Below, one piece after another: positions 1-8,144 of a DNA stretch of 64,000 nt; the stretch's first letter is position 1; each line of letters starts with the position of its first letter. The stretch is from Palsa-504 sp963834685 (GTDB taxonomy: Bacteria; Actinomycetota; Actinomycetes; Streptosporangiales; Streptosporangiaceae): positions 248,001 to 312,000 of the forward strand of contig CAWICW010000032.1 in the NCBI GenBank assembly GCA_963834685.1. Reading direction: 5' to 3'. A program made the translations under genes and the position numbers. The notes under the pieces are model-generated. The model did not search any database, had not been told where the DNA came from, and saw only the letters and a program-made list of their open reading frames with translations.

Positions 1-810
1 TCCCGCGAACCCGGAACCACCCGGAAACCGAGAAGCACCCGAAGACCCAGAAGTACCGGTAAACCCAGACGCACCTGCATACCCATTTGCCCCTGGCATC
101 CCGGGAGCCCCGGATCCCCCGGACATCCCGGGAGCCCCGGACATCCCGGGAGCCCCGGACATCCCGGGAGCCCTGGGCATCCCGTAAGTCCCGGGGGCGT
201 GGCCGTAGCCCGGCGGGCCTTCGTCGGCGCCCGGAGGCGGGCCGGCGGGCGCCTGCGGCCGGGGCGGACGCCCCCAGCTGCCGCCGAGCGGATCCTGACC
301 CGGGGGCTGCCCCGGGCCGGGCTGATCCCATGGTCCCCGCATTACGCCCCCGGGGCCCGGCGCCTGCGGGCGGTAGGGGCGATCGGCACGCGGCGGAACC
401 CGGCGCCCGTTCGGCAGCCGGTAATGACGCCCGGGCATCGGTCCGCCGTTCGCCGGACCCCCGTTCCCCGAACGCCCGTTCATCGAGCCCCCGTTCGCGG
501 GGCCTGTGGTCATGGGGCCGGCGTTGCCCGGCGCGCCGTTCGGCGCGAAGCCGTCGGCCGGGTTTCCGGGAGGCGGCGGGAAACGGCCCGGCGGCGGCCG
601 CATGCGCGAACGGCCCGACTGGTGAGGGCCCGGCTGGGACGGCATTTCCCCAGGGCGCCGCAGCAGCTGGCCGTACTCGTCGTCATCGGCATCGTCCGGC
701 CCGTTCGGGCCCGCGCGGTCCTCCGGCCGGTAGGCGCGGCGGTCACCCAGGCGTCTTCGCCTGGGCACGCCATAGGCATCGCGGCCCAGGCCGGTGTCGC
801 CACGTTCCAC
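1..810 (-). CDS. Gly/Pro-rich collagen-like protein, N-terminal part (runs off the window)
   Basis: A 270-codon open frame on the minus strand starts at GTG (808-810) behind a good GGAGG site and is still open at base 1, so the C-terminus is missing. The N-terminus is charged (VERGDTGLGRDAYGVPRRRR), then the protein becomes extremely rich in Pro, Gly and Asn (NGGPANGGPMPG). Near the window edge it contains back-to-back GAPGMS hexapeptides (about bases 97-180). No catalytic domain is visible in this part. Such disordered heads occur on actinobacterial membrane or cell-envelope proteins and septation factors, but the function cannot be assigned from this fragment. Two longer plus-strand frames over the same bases were rejected: the minus frame has the ribosome site and a sensible composition. 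Confidence 0.7.
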   Translation of the reverse strand, partial: MERGDTGLGRDAYGVPRRRRLGDRRAYRPEDRAGPNGPDDADDDEYGQLLRRPGEMPSQPGPHQSGRSRMRPPPGRFPPPPGNPADGFAPNGAPGNAGPMTTGPANGGSMNGRSGNGGPANGGPMPGRHYRLPNGRRVPPRADRPYRPQAPGPGGVMRGPWDQPGPGQPPGQDPLGGSWGRPPRPQAPAGPPPGADEGPPGYGHAPGTYGMPRAPGMSGAPGMSGAPGMSGGSGAPGMPGANGYAGASGFTGTSGSSGASRFPGGSGFAG

Positions 811-1055
811 CAGGTACCTCCTGGACCTTGTTGTCCAGCCGCGCCGCAGGATATGCCCGTACCTCATGAGTGTAGGTCGGCAGAATTCCCCTGTAGGACC
901 TGGACGGTCAATTGTCATCAATTGCACATAATCGGGTGGTATTGAACCGATAACACCGGGTATCGACGTGCGTCGAGTGACGCAGCCGGAGCGTGATACG
1001 AACCGATCCGCGCAGGGGATACTCTCAAGGCAGAAGCGCCTTCAGCGGAGCGGCC
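811..1055. promoter_or_regulatory. divergent promoter region upstream of nfeD
   Basis: A 245-bp non-coding gap lies between the minus-strand Gly/Pro protein and nfeD. It is clearly more AT-rich than its surroundings around 900-960. It holds two direct copies of TCAATTG (908-914 and 918-924), each containing the palindrome CAATTG and spaced 10 bp apart (one helical turn). A short inverted repeat TCGACG-TG-CGTCGA lies at 963-976. These are candidate regulator sites; no regulator can be named. Confidence 0.4.
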
Positions 1056-1490
1056 ATGGAGTCCTGGATCGTCTGGCTGATCGTGGCGGCCGTGCTTGGC
1101 GTTGCCGAGCTGCTGACCATGACGTTTGCGTTCGGTCTCATCGCGGTCGCGGCTATGGTGGCGGCCGCGGTCGGGGCGTTCCACCTCGACCTGGGGCTCC
1201 AGGTGGCCGCGTTCGTCGTCGCGGCCGGAGCCGGGCTCGGCGTCGTCCGCCCGATCGCGATCCGGCACCTCAAGCAGGCGCCGGCGCTGCGCACGGGAAC
1301 CGCCGCCCTGGTCGGGCGTTCGGCGATCGTCTTGGAAGAGGTGAACGAGCGAAGCGGACGGGTACGCATCGAGGGCGAGGAATGGTCCTCGCGTCCCTAC
1401 CTGGATGAATCGCTCGTGATCCCGGTCGGCACCAAGGTTGACGTCATGCAGATCAAGGGAGCCACCGCACTTGTCTATCCCCGGGAGTAG
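1056..1490 (+). CDS. NfeD-like membrane protein
   Basis: 144-residue protein. The ATG at 1056 was chosen over an in-frame start at 993 because the hydrophobic sequence MESWIVWLIVAAV begins there and GCGGAG lies just upstream. Two to three transmembrane segments fill roughly residues 4-70. A C-terminal OB-fold-like beta domain follows (residues about 80-144: TGTAALVGRSAIV ... VDVMQIKGATALVYP), the usual short NfeD arrangement. NfeD proteins partner with SPFH proteins in membrane microdomains. The SPFH gene starts 2 bp after this stop, so the two are almost certainly co-transcribed. It lacks the ClpP-like protease domain of long NfeD proteins. Confidence 0.88.
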   Translation: MESWIVWLIVAAVLGVAELLTMTFAFGLIAVAAMVAAAVGAFHLDLGLQVAAFVVAAGAGLGVVRPIAIRHLKQAPALRTGTAALVGRSAIVLEEVNERSGRVRIEGEEWSSRPYLDESLVIPVGTKVDVMQIKGATALVYPRE

Positions 1491-1492
1491 CC

Positions 1493-2722
1493 ATGATCCT
1501 GGCTGAACTGATCATCGCGGCCGTCGTCGCGATCTTCGTCGTCATCACGGTGGTGCGGTCGATACGGATCGTGCCACAGGCTCGCGCACGTAACGTGGAG
1601 CGGCTCGGCCGCTACCGTAAGACGCTGGAACCCGGGATGAATTTCGTCATCCCCATGATCGACCGGGTGAAGCCGATTATCGACCTGCGCGAGCAGGTCG
1701 TCTCGTTCAACGGCGCGCCGGTGATCACCGAGGACAACCTGGTCGTGCTCATCGACACGGTGCTGTTCTTCCAGGTCACCGATCCGCGAGCGGCGGACTA
1801 CGAGATCGTCAACTACATCCAGGCGATCGAGCAGATCACCGCGACGATGCTGCGCAGCGTGATCGGCTCCATGGACTTGGAGCAGACGCTGACCTCGCGC
1901 GACAAGATCAACGCCTTGCTGCGCGGCGTCCTGGACGACGCGTCGGGGAAGTGGGGCATCCGGGTCACCCGGGTGGAGATCAAGGCCATCGACCCGCCGA
2001 AGTCGGTCAAGGACGCGATGGAGAAGCAGATGCGCGCCGAGCGGGAGAAGCGCGCCGCGGTCCTGACCGCCGAGGGTGTCAGGCAGTCCAAGATCCTTAC
2101 TGCGGAGGGCGAAAAGCAGAGCGCCATCTTGACTGCCGAGGGCGCCAAGCAGAGCGCGATCCTGCGCGCCGAGGGCCAGGCGCAGGCCATCGCCGCCGTC
2201 TTCCAGGCCGTACACGACAACGACCCCGATCCCAAGCTGCTGGCTTACCAGTACCTGCAGACGCTGCCGCAGCTCGCCCAGGGGGCCGGCAACACGTTCT
2301 GGGTCATCCCGAGCGAGGTGACCACCGCGCTGAGGTCCGTCGCCAGCGCCTTCGGCGGCGGAGAACCACCCGCCGAGGCCAGCCCGGGGTCCAAGGATCA
2401 GGCCCGGCGCAAGCCGCCGGCCGTACCCGCCGCCGACGCGCGGCCCGCGATCAGCGCCTCGCCGGCCGCCGGTGCCGCCCCGGATCTGGCGGCCGAGCCG
2501 TCCTTCGAAGCCACGCCACCGGCCGCGACCAGCCTCGACCCTGACGCGGCGGCCGACGCCATGACGGCCATGCTCGCCGCCACCGTGCCCAGCGTGAATT
2601 TCGGCGACCCGCTCGGTTCCGCTGACCCGCTGAGCGCCGGGGACCGTACCCAGTCCGATGTGCCCGCGGTCCCGCAGGACCTGGACACCCCGGCGGCCAA
2701 CGGCAGTGAGCCCGCGAGCTAG
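1493..2722 (+). CDS. SPFH/band 7 (stomatin-like) protein
   Basis: 409-residue protein with one N-terminal membrane anchor (about residues 3-23), then an SPFH domain (about residues 25-190: RIVPQARARNVERLGRYRKT, typical of the QmcA/stomatin group). A coiled-coil segment follows (about 175-245), with three near-repeats of the form LTAEGxxQSxI. The last 130 residues are Ala/Pro-rich and look disordered. SPFH proteins form membrane-associated oligomers that organise microdomains; the partner is the NfeD protein 2 bp upstream. The gene ends head-on against the HTH/TM gene with no gap, so read-through between the two strands is possible. Confidence 0.92.
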   Translation: MILAELIIAAVVAIFVVITVVRSIRIVPQARARNVERLGRYRKTLEPGMNFVIPMIDRVKPIIDLREQVVSFNGAPVITEDNLVVLIDTVLFFQVTDPRAADYEIVNYIQAIEQITATMLRSVIGSMDLEQTLTSRDKINALLRGVLDDASGKWGIRVTRVEIKAIDPPKSVKDAMEKQMRAEREKRAAVLTAEGVRQSKILTAEGEKQSAILTAEGAKQSAILRAEGQAQAIAAVFQAVHDNDPDPKLLAYQYLQTLPQLAQGAGNTFWVIPSEVTTALRSVASAFGGGEPPAEASPGSKDQARRKPPAVPAADARPAISASPAAGAAPDLAAEPSFEATPPAATSLDPDAAADAMTAMLAATVPSVNFGDPLGSADPLSAGDRTQSDVPAVPQDLDTPAANGSEPAS

Positions 2723-4108
2723 CTACCGCACCAGCAGGACCAGGACGCTGCCGATCAGGGCGGCCACCACCATGACCACCAGCAGCCGCACCAGGAAGAG
2801 CCGGTTTGCGCGCGGTTCGCTCGGCGGGACGACCGGCCCGGACGGCACCGCGGGTCCGGTGAGCGTCCCCGACGGCGTGGCCGCGGCGCTCCGGGCGGGG
2901 ACCGGCTTGGTCTGGTCGACCGCCCCTGGCGCGTCGCCGGCCGGGGCTTCGCCGGCCGCGGGCCACGCCGCCCGCGCGACGGCGTGTCCTTCGGCCTGCG
3001 GCGGATCGGGCTGGCGGACCTCAGCCGGTGCCGCTGCGGCCGAGGGCGTCCAGAACCCGGTCACCGGCACCGTGGACTCCGGCGGCGGTGCCGCGTCGCG
3101 CTCCGGCATAAGCCCGTTATCGGTCCGCTCGCGCGGCGTGAACCACGTGTCGGCGACGGCGGGGGACGGCTCGGGATCCGATGGCGGCCAGGTCTGCTCG
3201 CGGTCAGTCGTCTCGTGCGGCGCAAACCAGTCGGCCGGCGGAGGCCCCGCTTCGGCTTGGTCCTGCCGCCCGGGCTCGAGGTCGGCGGGCGAGGTCAGCT
3301 CGCTGTCCTGCAGCCAGGCAGGGGAGAACGGGTCGCGCAGGATGGCATCGGCTTGGGTCACGTCCGGTGTCTCGATGACCGCGGTGTCGGACGGCCCATC
3401 GTCGGGCTCGCTCGCGTGATGGTTCCCGTTGGCCGAAGCACCGCTGAGGTCGGTCGCGGCACCATCCCAGCCCGGGCCCGCGTCCGGCACGTCAGCCGCG
3501 GCGCCATCCCAGCCCGGGCCCGCGTCCGGCACGTCAGCCGCGGCGCCATCCCAGCCCGCGCCCGTGTCCGTGCCCCAGCCCCCGACGGTATCCGCGCTCG
3601 TGTCCGTATCCCAGCCCGCGGCCACGGTTCCCTGGCTCGCGGTGCCGCGCGCCCCCCGGTCCGAACTCGCATGGGAGCCCCGGAGCACCGCCCTGATCCG
3701 CTCCGCGTCGTACGACTCGGGCGGGACCACGCCGACCCCCGCGCGGGCCCCGGCCACCGCGGCCGGGCTGGCTCCGGCGCGCCTGACCGGAAGGCCGGGA
3801 TCGGCGCGGGACTCGCCGCCGAGCCGCCGCCACCGCTCCTCCCACTCGGGCACGTCTCCGTCGCAGGCCCGGACGTAAGCGGCCAGGATCGGCAGGGTGG
3901 GCAGGGAGGGCCCGCTCTCGGCTTCCTTCAGGACGGCACTCGGGTAGTGGGCCCGGGCCGCCAGCTCGTCGAATTCCAGTGCGGCCGTGTCGCGCAGCGC
4001 GCGCAGGTCGGCAAGGAATCGTCCGTTATCGTCGCCGTCCCCGGCCGACCACATTCCCTGCGCTTGCAACTGGACACCTTCCCGTTGGACACGTACGCGC
4101 TCCGGCAC
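2723..4108 (-). CDS. HTH-domain protein with C-terminal membrane anchor
   Basis: 461 codons from a GTG at 4108; an in-frame ATG at 4054 (MWSAGDGDDNG) is an alternative start. Residues about 28-75 look like an XRE-type helix-turn-helix (FLADLRALRDTAALEFDELA ... YPSAVLKEAESG). The centre is a long acidic, Trp/Pro/Ala-rich linker with a 14-residue repeat (GWDGAAADVPDAGP) in 2-3 copies. The C-terminus is a single transmembrane helix (about residues 436-459) after a basic stretch (PRANRLFLVRLL). This is the layout of actinobacterial cytoplasmic HTH proteins anchored in the membrane, like RodZ-type or helix-turn-helix morphogenesis factors, but the exact family is not recognised. Confidence 0.75.
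   Translation of the reverse strand: MPERVRVQREGVQLQAQGMWSAGDGDDNGRFLADLRALRDTAALEFDELAARAHYPSAVLKEAESGPSLPTLPILAAYVRACDGDVPEWEERWRRLGGESRADPGLPVRRAGASPAAVAGARAGVGVVPPESYDAERIRAVLRGSHASSDRGARGTASQGTVAAGWDTDTSADTVGGWGTDTGAGWDGAAADVPDAGPGWDGAAADVPDAGPGWDGAATDLSGASANGNHHASEPDDGPSDTAVIETPDVTQADAILRDPFSPAWLQDSELTSPADLEPGRQDQAEAGPPPADWFAPHETTDREQTWPPSDPEPSPAVADTWFTPRERTDNGLMPERDAAPPPESTVPVTGFWTPSAAAAPAEVRQPDPPQAEGHAVARAAWPAAGEAPAGDAPGAVDQTKPVPARSAAATPSGTLTGPAVPSGPVVPPSEPRANRLFLVRLLVVMVVAALIGSVLVLLVR
3460..3560. repeat. 42-bp tandem repeat inside the HTH/TM gene
   Basis: Two full copies and part of a third of a 42-bp unit (core CCATCCCAGCCCGGGCCCG) encode the 14-residue repeat GWDGAAADVPDAGP. Copies are almost identical at DNA level, which suggests recent slippage or expansion in the linker region. 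Confidence 0.8.
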
Positions 4109-4276
4109 CGTTTCCGCGCCCGTATCTCACAACCTGGGATTACGGGGAGGGTATAACGCCAACCGCCGCGATGTCGCTGATACCGCGCATTTGGTCTCAA
4201 GTCTCTCTCGTCAGGCCCCGGACCACGCCCAGAATCTCCGATCTGGCCCGCCCTTTGCCGCGCCACTCGCACCACC

Positions 4277-5113
4277 TCATGCGGTCCGGTCGAGCGGGGT
4301 ACCCTGGGCGGCGCTGGCTTCCTGGGCCCGGGCCGGCCCGCGCAGCACCCGCGCGACCCCGACCGCGATCACCGCGCCGGCCACCGGCCCGATCAGGTAC
4401 ACCCACCAGGTGGACAGCTGGCCCAGGGCCAGATCGGGCCCGAAGCTGCGGGCCGGGTTCATCGAGGCCCCCTCGAACGGCCCGCCCATCGTGCCCCAGG
4501 CCATGATGTAGGCGCCGACGGCCAGCGGGATAAAGGGCCCGTTGAGCTTCGGCCCGTTGGCCATGTTGAGGATCATGAGCACCAGGCCGAACGTGATGAT
4601 GGCCTCAAAGCCGGCCGCCTGCCAGGACTGGCCGGGCTTGGGCATCGTGGCGGCCAGGTTCCCGGCCCGCCCGAAGAACCCGCGGGCCAGCAGTGAACCG
4701 CAGACCGCGGCCGCGAACTGGACGATCCAGTAGACGCTCGCCATCACCCAGCCCATGTCGCGGCGCAGCGCGAACGCCAGCGTGGTGGCCGGGTTGAAGT
4801 GGGCCGAGATATCGCCCAGGAAGTAAACCGCCACCACCAGCCACAGCGCCGAGACCGCCGACAGGACCAGCACGGTCTGCCAGGGCTGCAGCGCGTGACC
4901 GCCGTACCGGGCCAAGATGGCCGCGCCGCCGGACAGGATGAAGGTGAGCCCGGACATGCCGATGAACTCGGCCAGCAGCCGCCGCAGCCGGTGGTCCGGG
5001 TTGGTCCAGTCGGCGTAGCCCCGGGTCCCGCCGACCGAGGCGATCAGGGCCGCCTTGCCGACCGGCTCCATGGCGTGCGCCGACTGCGCCGCCGAGGTGT
5101 CCGGAGCGCTCAT
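4277..5113 (-). CDS. MIP-family channel (aquaporin/glycerol facilitator type)
   Basis: 278 residues with six predicted membrane segments and the two signature half-helix motifs: NPA at residues 107-109 (HFNPATTLAF) and NPA at 219-221 followed by the conserved Arg222 (MNPARSFGPDL). It would conduct water or small neutral solutes across the cytoplasmic membrane. An about 45-residue polar N-terminal extension precedes the first helix. The start codon lies directly at the stop of fumarase on the same strand, so the two are probably transcribed together. The selectivity type cannot be decided without an alignment. Confidence 0.93.
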   Translation of the reverse strand: MSAPDTSAAQSAHAMEPVGKAALIASVGGTRGYADWTNPDHRLRRLLAEFIGMSGLTFILSGGAAILARYGGHALQPWQTVLVLSAVSALWLVVAVYFLGDISAHFNPATTLAFALRRDMGWVMASVYWIVQFAAAVCGSLLARGFFGRAGNLAATMPKPGQSWQAAGFEAIITFGLVLMILNMANGPKLNGPFIPLAVGAYIMAWGTMGGPFEGASMNPARSFGPDLALGQLSTWWVYLIGPVAGAVIAVGVARVLRGPARAQEASAAQGTPLDRTA

Positions 5114-5114
5114 C

Positions 5115-6593
5115 TCAGGGTTTCTGCGGGCCTGAGGGGAGGTCGGCCGATCCGCCGCGGGTCAGCGCGAGGGGGTCGACGACCCGGTCGTAGAGGTCCT
5201 CGCTGACGCCCTTGGCCAGCGCCGCCTGCTTCAGGGTCAGGTCGTGGTCGATGGCGTAGTACGAGATCTCGGCGGCCTTGTCGTACCCGATGACCGGCGA
5301 CAAGGCGGTGACCATCATCACCGACCGGTCGATGTTCTCCTTCAGCTTCGCCTCGTTCAGCTTCGTCCCTTCGACCATGAACTCGCGGAAGTGGTCGCAC
5401 ATGTCGGCCATGATCAGCGCCGAGTGCAGGTAATTGCTGATCAGCACCGGGCGGAACGCGTTCAGCTCGAAGTTGCCCTCCGCGCCGCCCATGCTCACCG
5501 CCACGTCGGAGGCGATGACCTCGATGGCCACCATCAGCATGGCCTCGGCCTGGGTCGGGTTGACCTTGCCCGGCATGATCGAGGACCCCGGCTCGTTCTC
5601 CGGGAACAGCAGCTCGTGAATCCCGGTCCGCGGACCGGACCCCAGCCAGCGCAGGTCGTTGGCGATCTTGAACAGCGTGACCGCCGCCGCCTTCAGCCCG
5701 CCGTGCGCGCGGACCATCCGGTCCAGCGTGCCCTGCGCGGTGAACTTGTTGCCCGCGGTCTTAAACCGGAAACCTGTCATCGACGCGATCTGCGCCGCGA
5801 CCTGGTCCCCGAACCCGGCCGGGGCGTTCAGCCCGGTACCCACCGCCGTGCCGCCCATGGCCACCTCCAGCAGCCCCTCGGTCACCCGGACGGTCTCGGC
5901 GATCGCGTCATCCAGCGCCCCGGCGTACCCGGACCACTCCTGCCCGACGGTCAGCGGCACCGCGTCCTCTAGGTGCGTCCGCCCGATCTTGACCACGTCC
6001 GCCCACTGCCGCGAGTGCCGCTCGCACACATCCCGGAGCCGGCGCAGCGCCGGGATCGTCCGGCCTGTGGCCATCGTGTACGCGGCGATGTGCATCGCGG
6101 TCGGGAACGTGTCGTTGGAGGACTGGCCCATGTTCACGTGGTCGTTGGGATGCACCGGGGTCTGGGAGCCCAGCGTGCCGCCCACCAGCTGGATGCACCG
6201 GTTGGAGATGACCTCGTTCACGTTCATGTTCGACTGGGTTCCCGACCCGGTCTGGAACACGTACAGCGGGAACTCGGTGTCCAGCGCCCCGGAGATCACC
6301 TCGTCGCACACTCGCTCGATCAGCTGGCCCTTCCAGGACGGCAGTCGCCCGGCCGCCGTGTTCACGATCGCCGCGGCCTTCTTCACGTACCCGTAGGCGT
6401 GATACACCTCCTTGGGCATCCGGTCGTGGCCGATGTTGAAGTGCTGCAGGCTGCGCTGGGTCTGCGCCCCCCAGTACCGGTCGGCCGGCACCTCCACCTC
6501 ACCCAGGCTGTCGAACTCCTTCCGCATCCCGGTCGCCGACAGCCCGATCGGCAGGTCCAGGATCTTCGGTGCTTGGTTATCCGCGGTGGTCAT
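5115..6593 (-). CDS. fumC: class II fumarate hydratase
   Basis: 492 residues. Fumarase reversibly hydrates fumarate to malate in the TCA cycle. The start at ATG 6593 (MTTADNQAPKILDL) was chosen over an in-frame ATG at 6644 because GGAGGG lies about 10 bp upstream. The family signature GSSIMPGKVNP is present, followed by TQ (fumarase-like) rather than the form common in aspartase. The His-bearing TGSGTQSNMNVNEV segment and the catalytic loop region match the FumC/aspartase superfamily. A homologous aspartate ammonia-lyase is the main alternative, but the length and the MPKEVYHAYGYVKKAAA segment favour fumarase. Confidence 0.92.
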   Translation of the reverse strand: MTTADNQAPKILDLPIGLSATGMRKEFDSLGEVEVPADRYWGAQTQRSLQHFNIGHDRMPKEVYHAYGYVKKAAAIVNTAAGRLPSWKGQLIERVCDEVISGALDTEFPLYVFQTGSGTQSNMNVNEVISNRCIQLVGGTLGSQTPVHPNDHVNMGQSSNDTFPTAMHIAAYTMATGRTIPALRRLRDVCERHSRQWADVVKIGRTHLEDAVPLTVGQEWSGYAGALDDAIAETVRVTEGLLEVAMGGTAVGTGLNAPAGFGDQVAAQIASMTGFRFKTAGNKFTAQGTLDRMVRAHGGLKAAAVTLFKIANDLRWLGSGPRTGIHELLFPENEPGSSIMPGKVNPTQAEAMLMVAIEVIASDVAVSMGGAEGNFELNAFRPVLISNYLHSALIMADMCDHFREFMVEGTKLNEAKLKENIDRSVMMVTALSPVIGYDKAAEISYYAIDHDLTLKQAALAKGVSEDLYDRVVDPLALTRGGSADLPSGPQKP

Positions 6594-6675
6594 GATGGAT
6601 CGGCCCTCCGAAGTCGGGCGGCGCACAAGGCGGCATAGAGGCAAGCCTAACGGCCGCGATCGGGCGATCCCAGGC

Positions 6676-7548
6676 TCACAAGTGGATGGCCAGGCCGACC
6701 GCGAACGCGATGCCGAACGCCAGCTGCAGCCGTCCCGTCTGGCCCAGCGCCTTGACCAGCGCCGGACCCGACGCGCCGGCCCGCACGGACCGCAGCGGGA
6801 TCCGCGCCAGCGGCAGGGCCAGCGCCACCAGCAGCGTGAACGGCCGGTCGATGGCGATCAGCGCGGCGCAGCAGAACGCCAGTACCAGCGTCAGCAGGTA
6901 CGCCGTCCGGCTGCGCGCGTCCCCGAGCCGGACCTCGAGGGTCCGCTTGCCCGCCAGCGTGTCGCCGGGGATGTCTCGCAGGTTGTTGACGATCAGCAAC
7001 GCGCAGGCCAGCAGCCCGGCCGGCACCGAGGCGGCCAGCCCGAGCCAGGCGAACCGGTCCATCTGCACGTACGCCGTACCCGCCACCGCGACCACGCCGA
7101 AGAACGTGAACACGAAGACCTCGCCGAGCCCGTGGTACCCGTACGGTCGCGGGCCGCCGGTGTAGAACCAGGCCGCGGCCACGCACGCGACGCCCACCGC
7201 CACCAGCCACCACGCGGTCACCGCGGCCAGCGCCAGCCCGGCCAGGCCCGCCACGAAAAAAAACGAAACCGCAGCCAGCAGCACGTGCCGGGGCGTGGCC
7301 AGCCCCGCGGCGACCAGGCGGACCGGTCCCACCCGCTTGGCGTCCGAGCCGCGCACGCCGTCGCTGTAGTCGTTGGCGAAGTTGACCCCGACCTGGAGCG
7401 CGAGCGCCACGACGAGCGCCAGCAGCGCCCGCCACCAGGAAAACCGGTCGTAACCCAGCGCCACGCCCGAGCCGATCAGCACCGGGACGACGGCCGCCGG
7501 CAGCGTCCTGGGCCGCGTTCCCGCCAGCCATTGCCGCGCATCAGCCAC
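6676..7548 (-). CDS. menA: 1,4-dihydroxy-2-naphthoate polyprenyltransferase
   Basis: 290 residues from a GTG start, with about eight or nine membrane helices. MenA attaches the polyprenyl tail to DHNA in menaquinone synthesis. The first Asp-rich prenyl-diphosphate/Mg site is NDYSD at residues 59-63 (VGVNFANDYSDGVRGSD). The second conserved cluster is NNLRDIPGDTLAGKRT. The opening WLAGTRPRTLPAAVVPVLIG is typical of MenA. It is transcribed in the same direction as the GNAT gene upstream. Confidence 0.93.
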   Translation of the reverse strand: MADARQWLAGTRPRTLPAAVVPVLIGSGVALGYDRFSWWRALLALVVALALQVGVNFANDYSDGVRGSDAKRVGPVRLVAAGLATPRHVLLAAVSFFFVAGLAGLALAAVTAWWLVAVGVACVAAAWFYTGGPRPYGYHGLGEVFVFTFFGVVAVAGTAYVQMDRFAWLGLAASVPAGLLACALLIVNNLRDIPGDTLAGKRTLEVRLGDARSRTAYLLTLVLAFCCAALIAIDRPFTLLVALALPLARIPLRSVRAGASGPALVKALGQTGRLQLAFGIAFAVGLAIHL

Positions 7549-7571
7549 GCACAGATCCTAGGCGAACGCGA

Positions 7572-8144
7572 TCATGCGCTGATCGCCGTGTGCAGCCGCA
7601 CGACCGGGACGCTGGTGCCCACGTCGAGCTCGCCCCGGGCGCCGTCGGCGGCCCAGCCGGCCGATTCGAGGAACCGCCGCAGCGAAGCATCCGCCTGGAG
7701 CGCCCAGATGGACACGGTGCGGAACCCGTCGGCCGCCAGCGTGTCCGCCGCCGCGTGCATCAGCCTGCCGCCGTGCCCTTGCCCGGTCCGTTCCGGCGAT
7801 ACCCGGAACTCGTAGATCTCCGCGTCGGTGCCGGGCCAGCGGTCGGCGTCGGTGGCGGGCCCGGCCGAGACGAACCCGACCACCTCGCGCGGCGGGGCTT
7901 CGGTCACCGCCGCCAGTACGTGGTGCCTGCTCGTCGGCGGGTTGGTGATCGCTTCCCGCCACCGGTCACGCCACACGGCCTGGGCCTCGCCGCTGGTCAG
8001 CTCGCCCAGCAAAGCGGACGGCACGATCCCCGCGAGAAAAGAGCGCCACGAGGCGACCTGGACGCGGGCCAGGTGATCGGCGTCGCTCGCCCGGGCCGGG
8101 CGCACGAAGCCCGCGGTCAGCTCGGGCGGCGAAGCCGGGCTCAC
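7572..8144 (-). CDS. GNAT-family N-acetyltransferase
   Basis: 190 residues. The GTG at 8144 was chosen because it forms a GTGA overlap with the ilvD stop (translational coupling); a longer upstream frame is only antisense shadow. The GNAT fold is visible: the N-terminal FVRPARASDADHLARV strand-helix, the central EIYEFRVSPERTGQGHGGRLM motif A (acetyl-CoA pyrophosphate loop Q/RxxGxG/A, here RTGQGHGG), and the C-terminal LRRFLESAGW motif B. It transfers an acetyl group from acetyl-CoA to an unknown amine. The coupling to ilvD is positional and does not prove a branched-chain amino-acid role. Confidence 0.85.
   Translation of the reverse strand: MSPASPPELTAGFVRPARASDADHLARVQVASWRSFLAGIVPSALLGELTSGEAQAVWRDRWREAITNPPTSRHHVLAAVTEAPPREVVGFVSAGPATDADRWPGTDAEIYEFRVSPERTGQGHGGRLMHAAADTLAADGFRTVSIWALQADASLRRFLESAGWAADGARGELDVGTSVPVVRLHTAISA

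Noticed and set aside
97..180. GGGAGCCCCGG repeats considered as a CRISPR array
   Set aside because: They are in-frame codon repeats (GAPGMS) of a coding sequence without spacers.
87..945. Two long plus-strand open frames at the left edge
   Set aside because: They are Arg/Pro-rich shadows opposite a minus-strand gene that has a GTG with a GGAGG site and protein-like composition.
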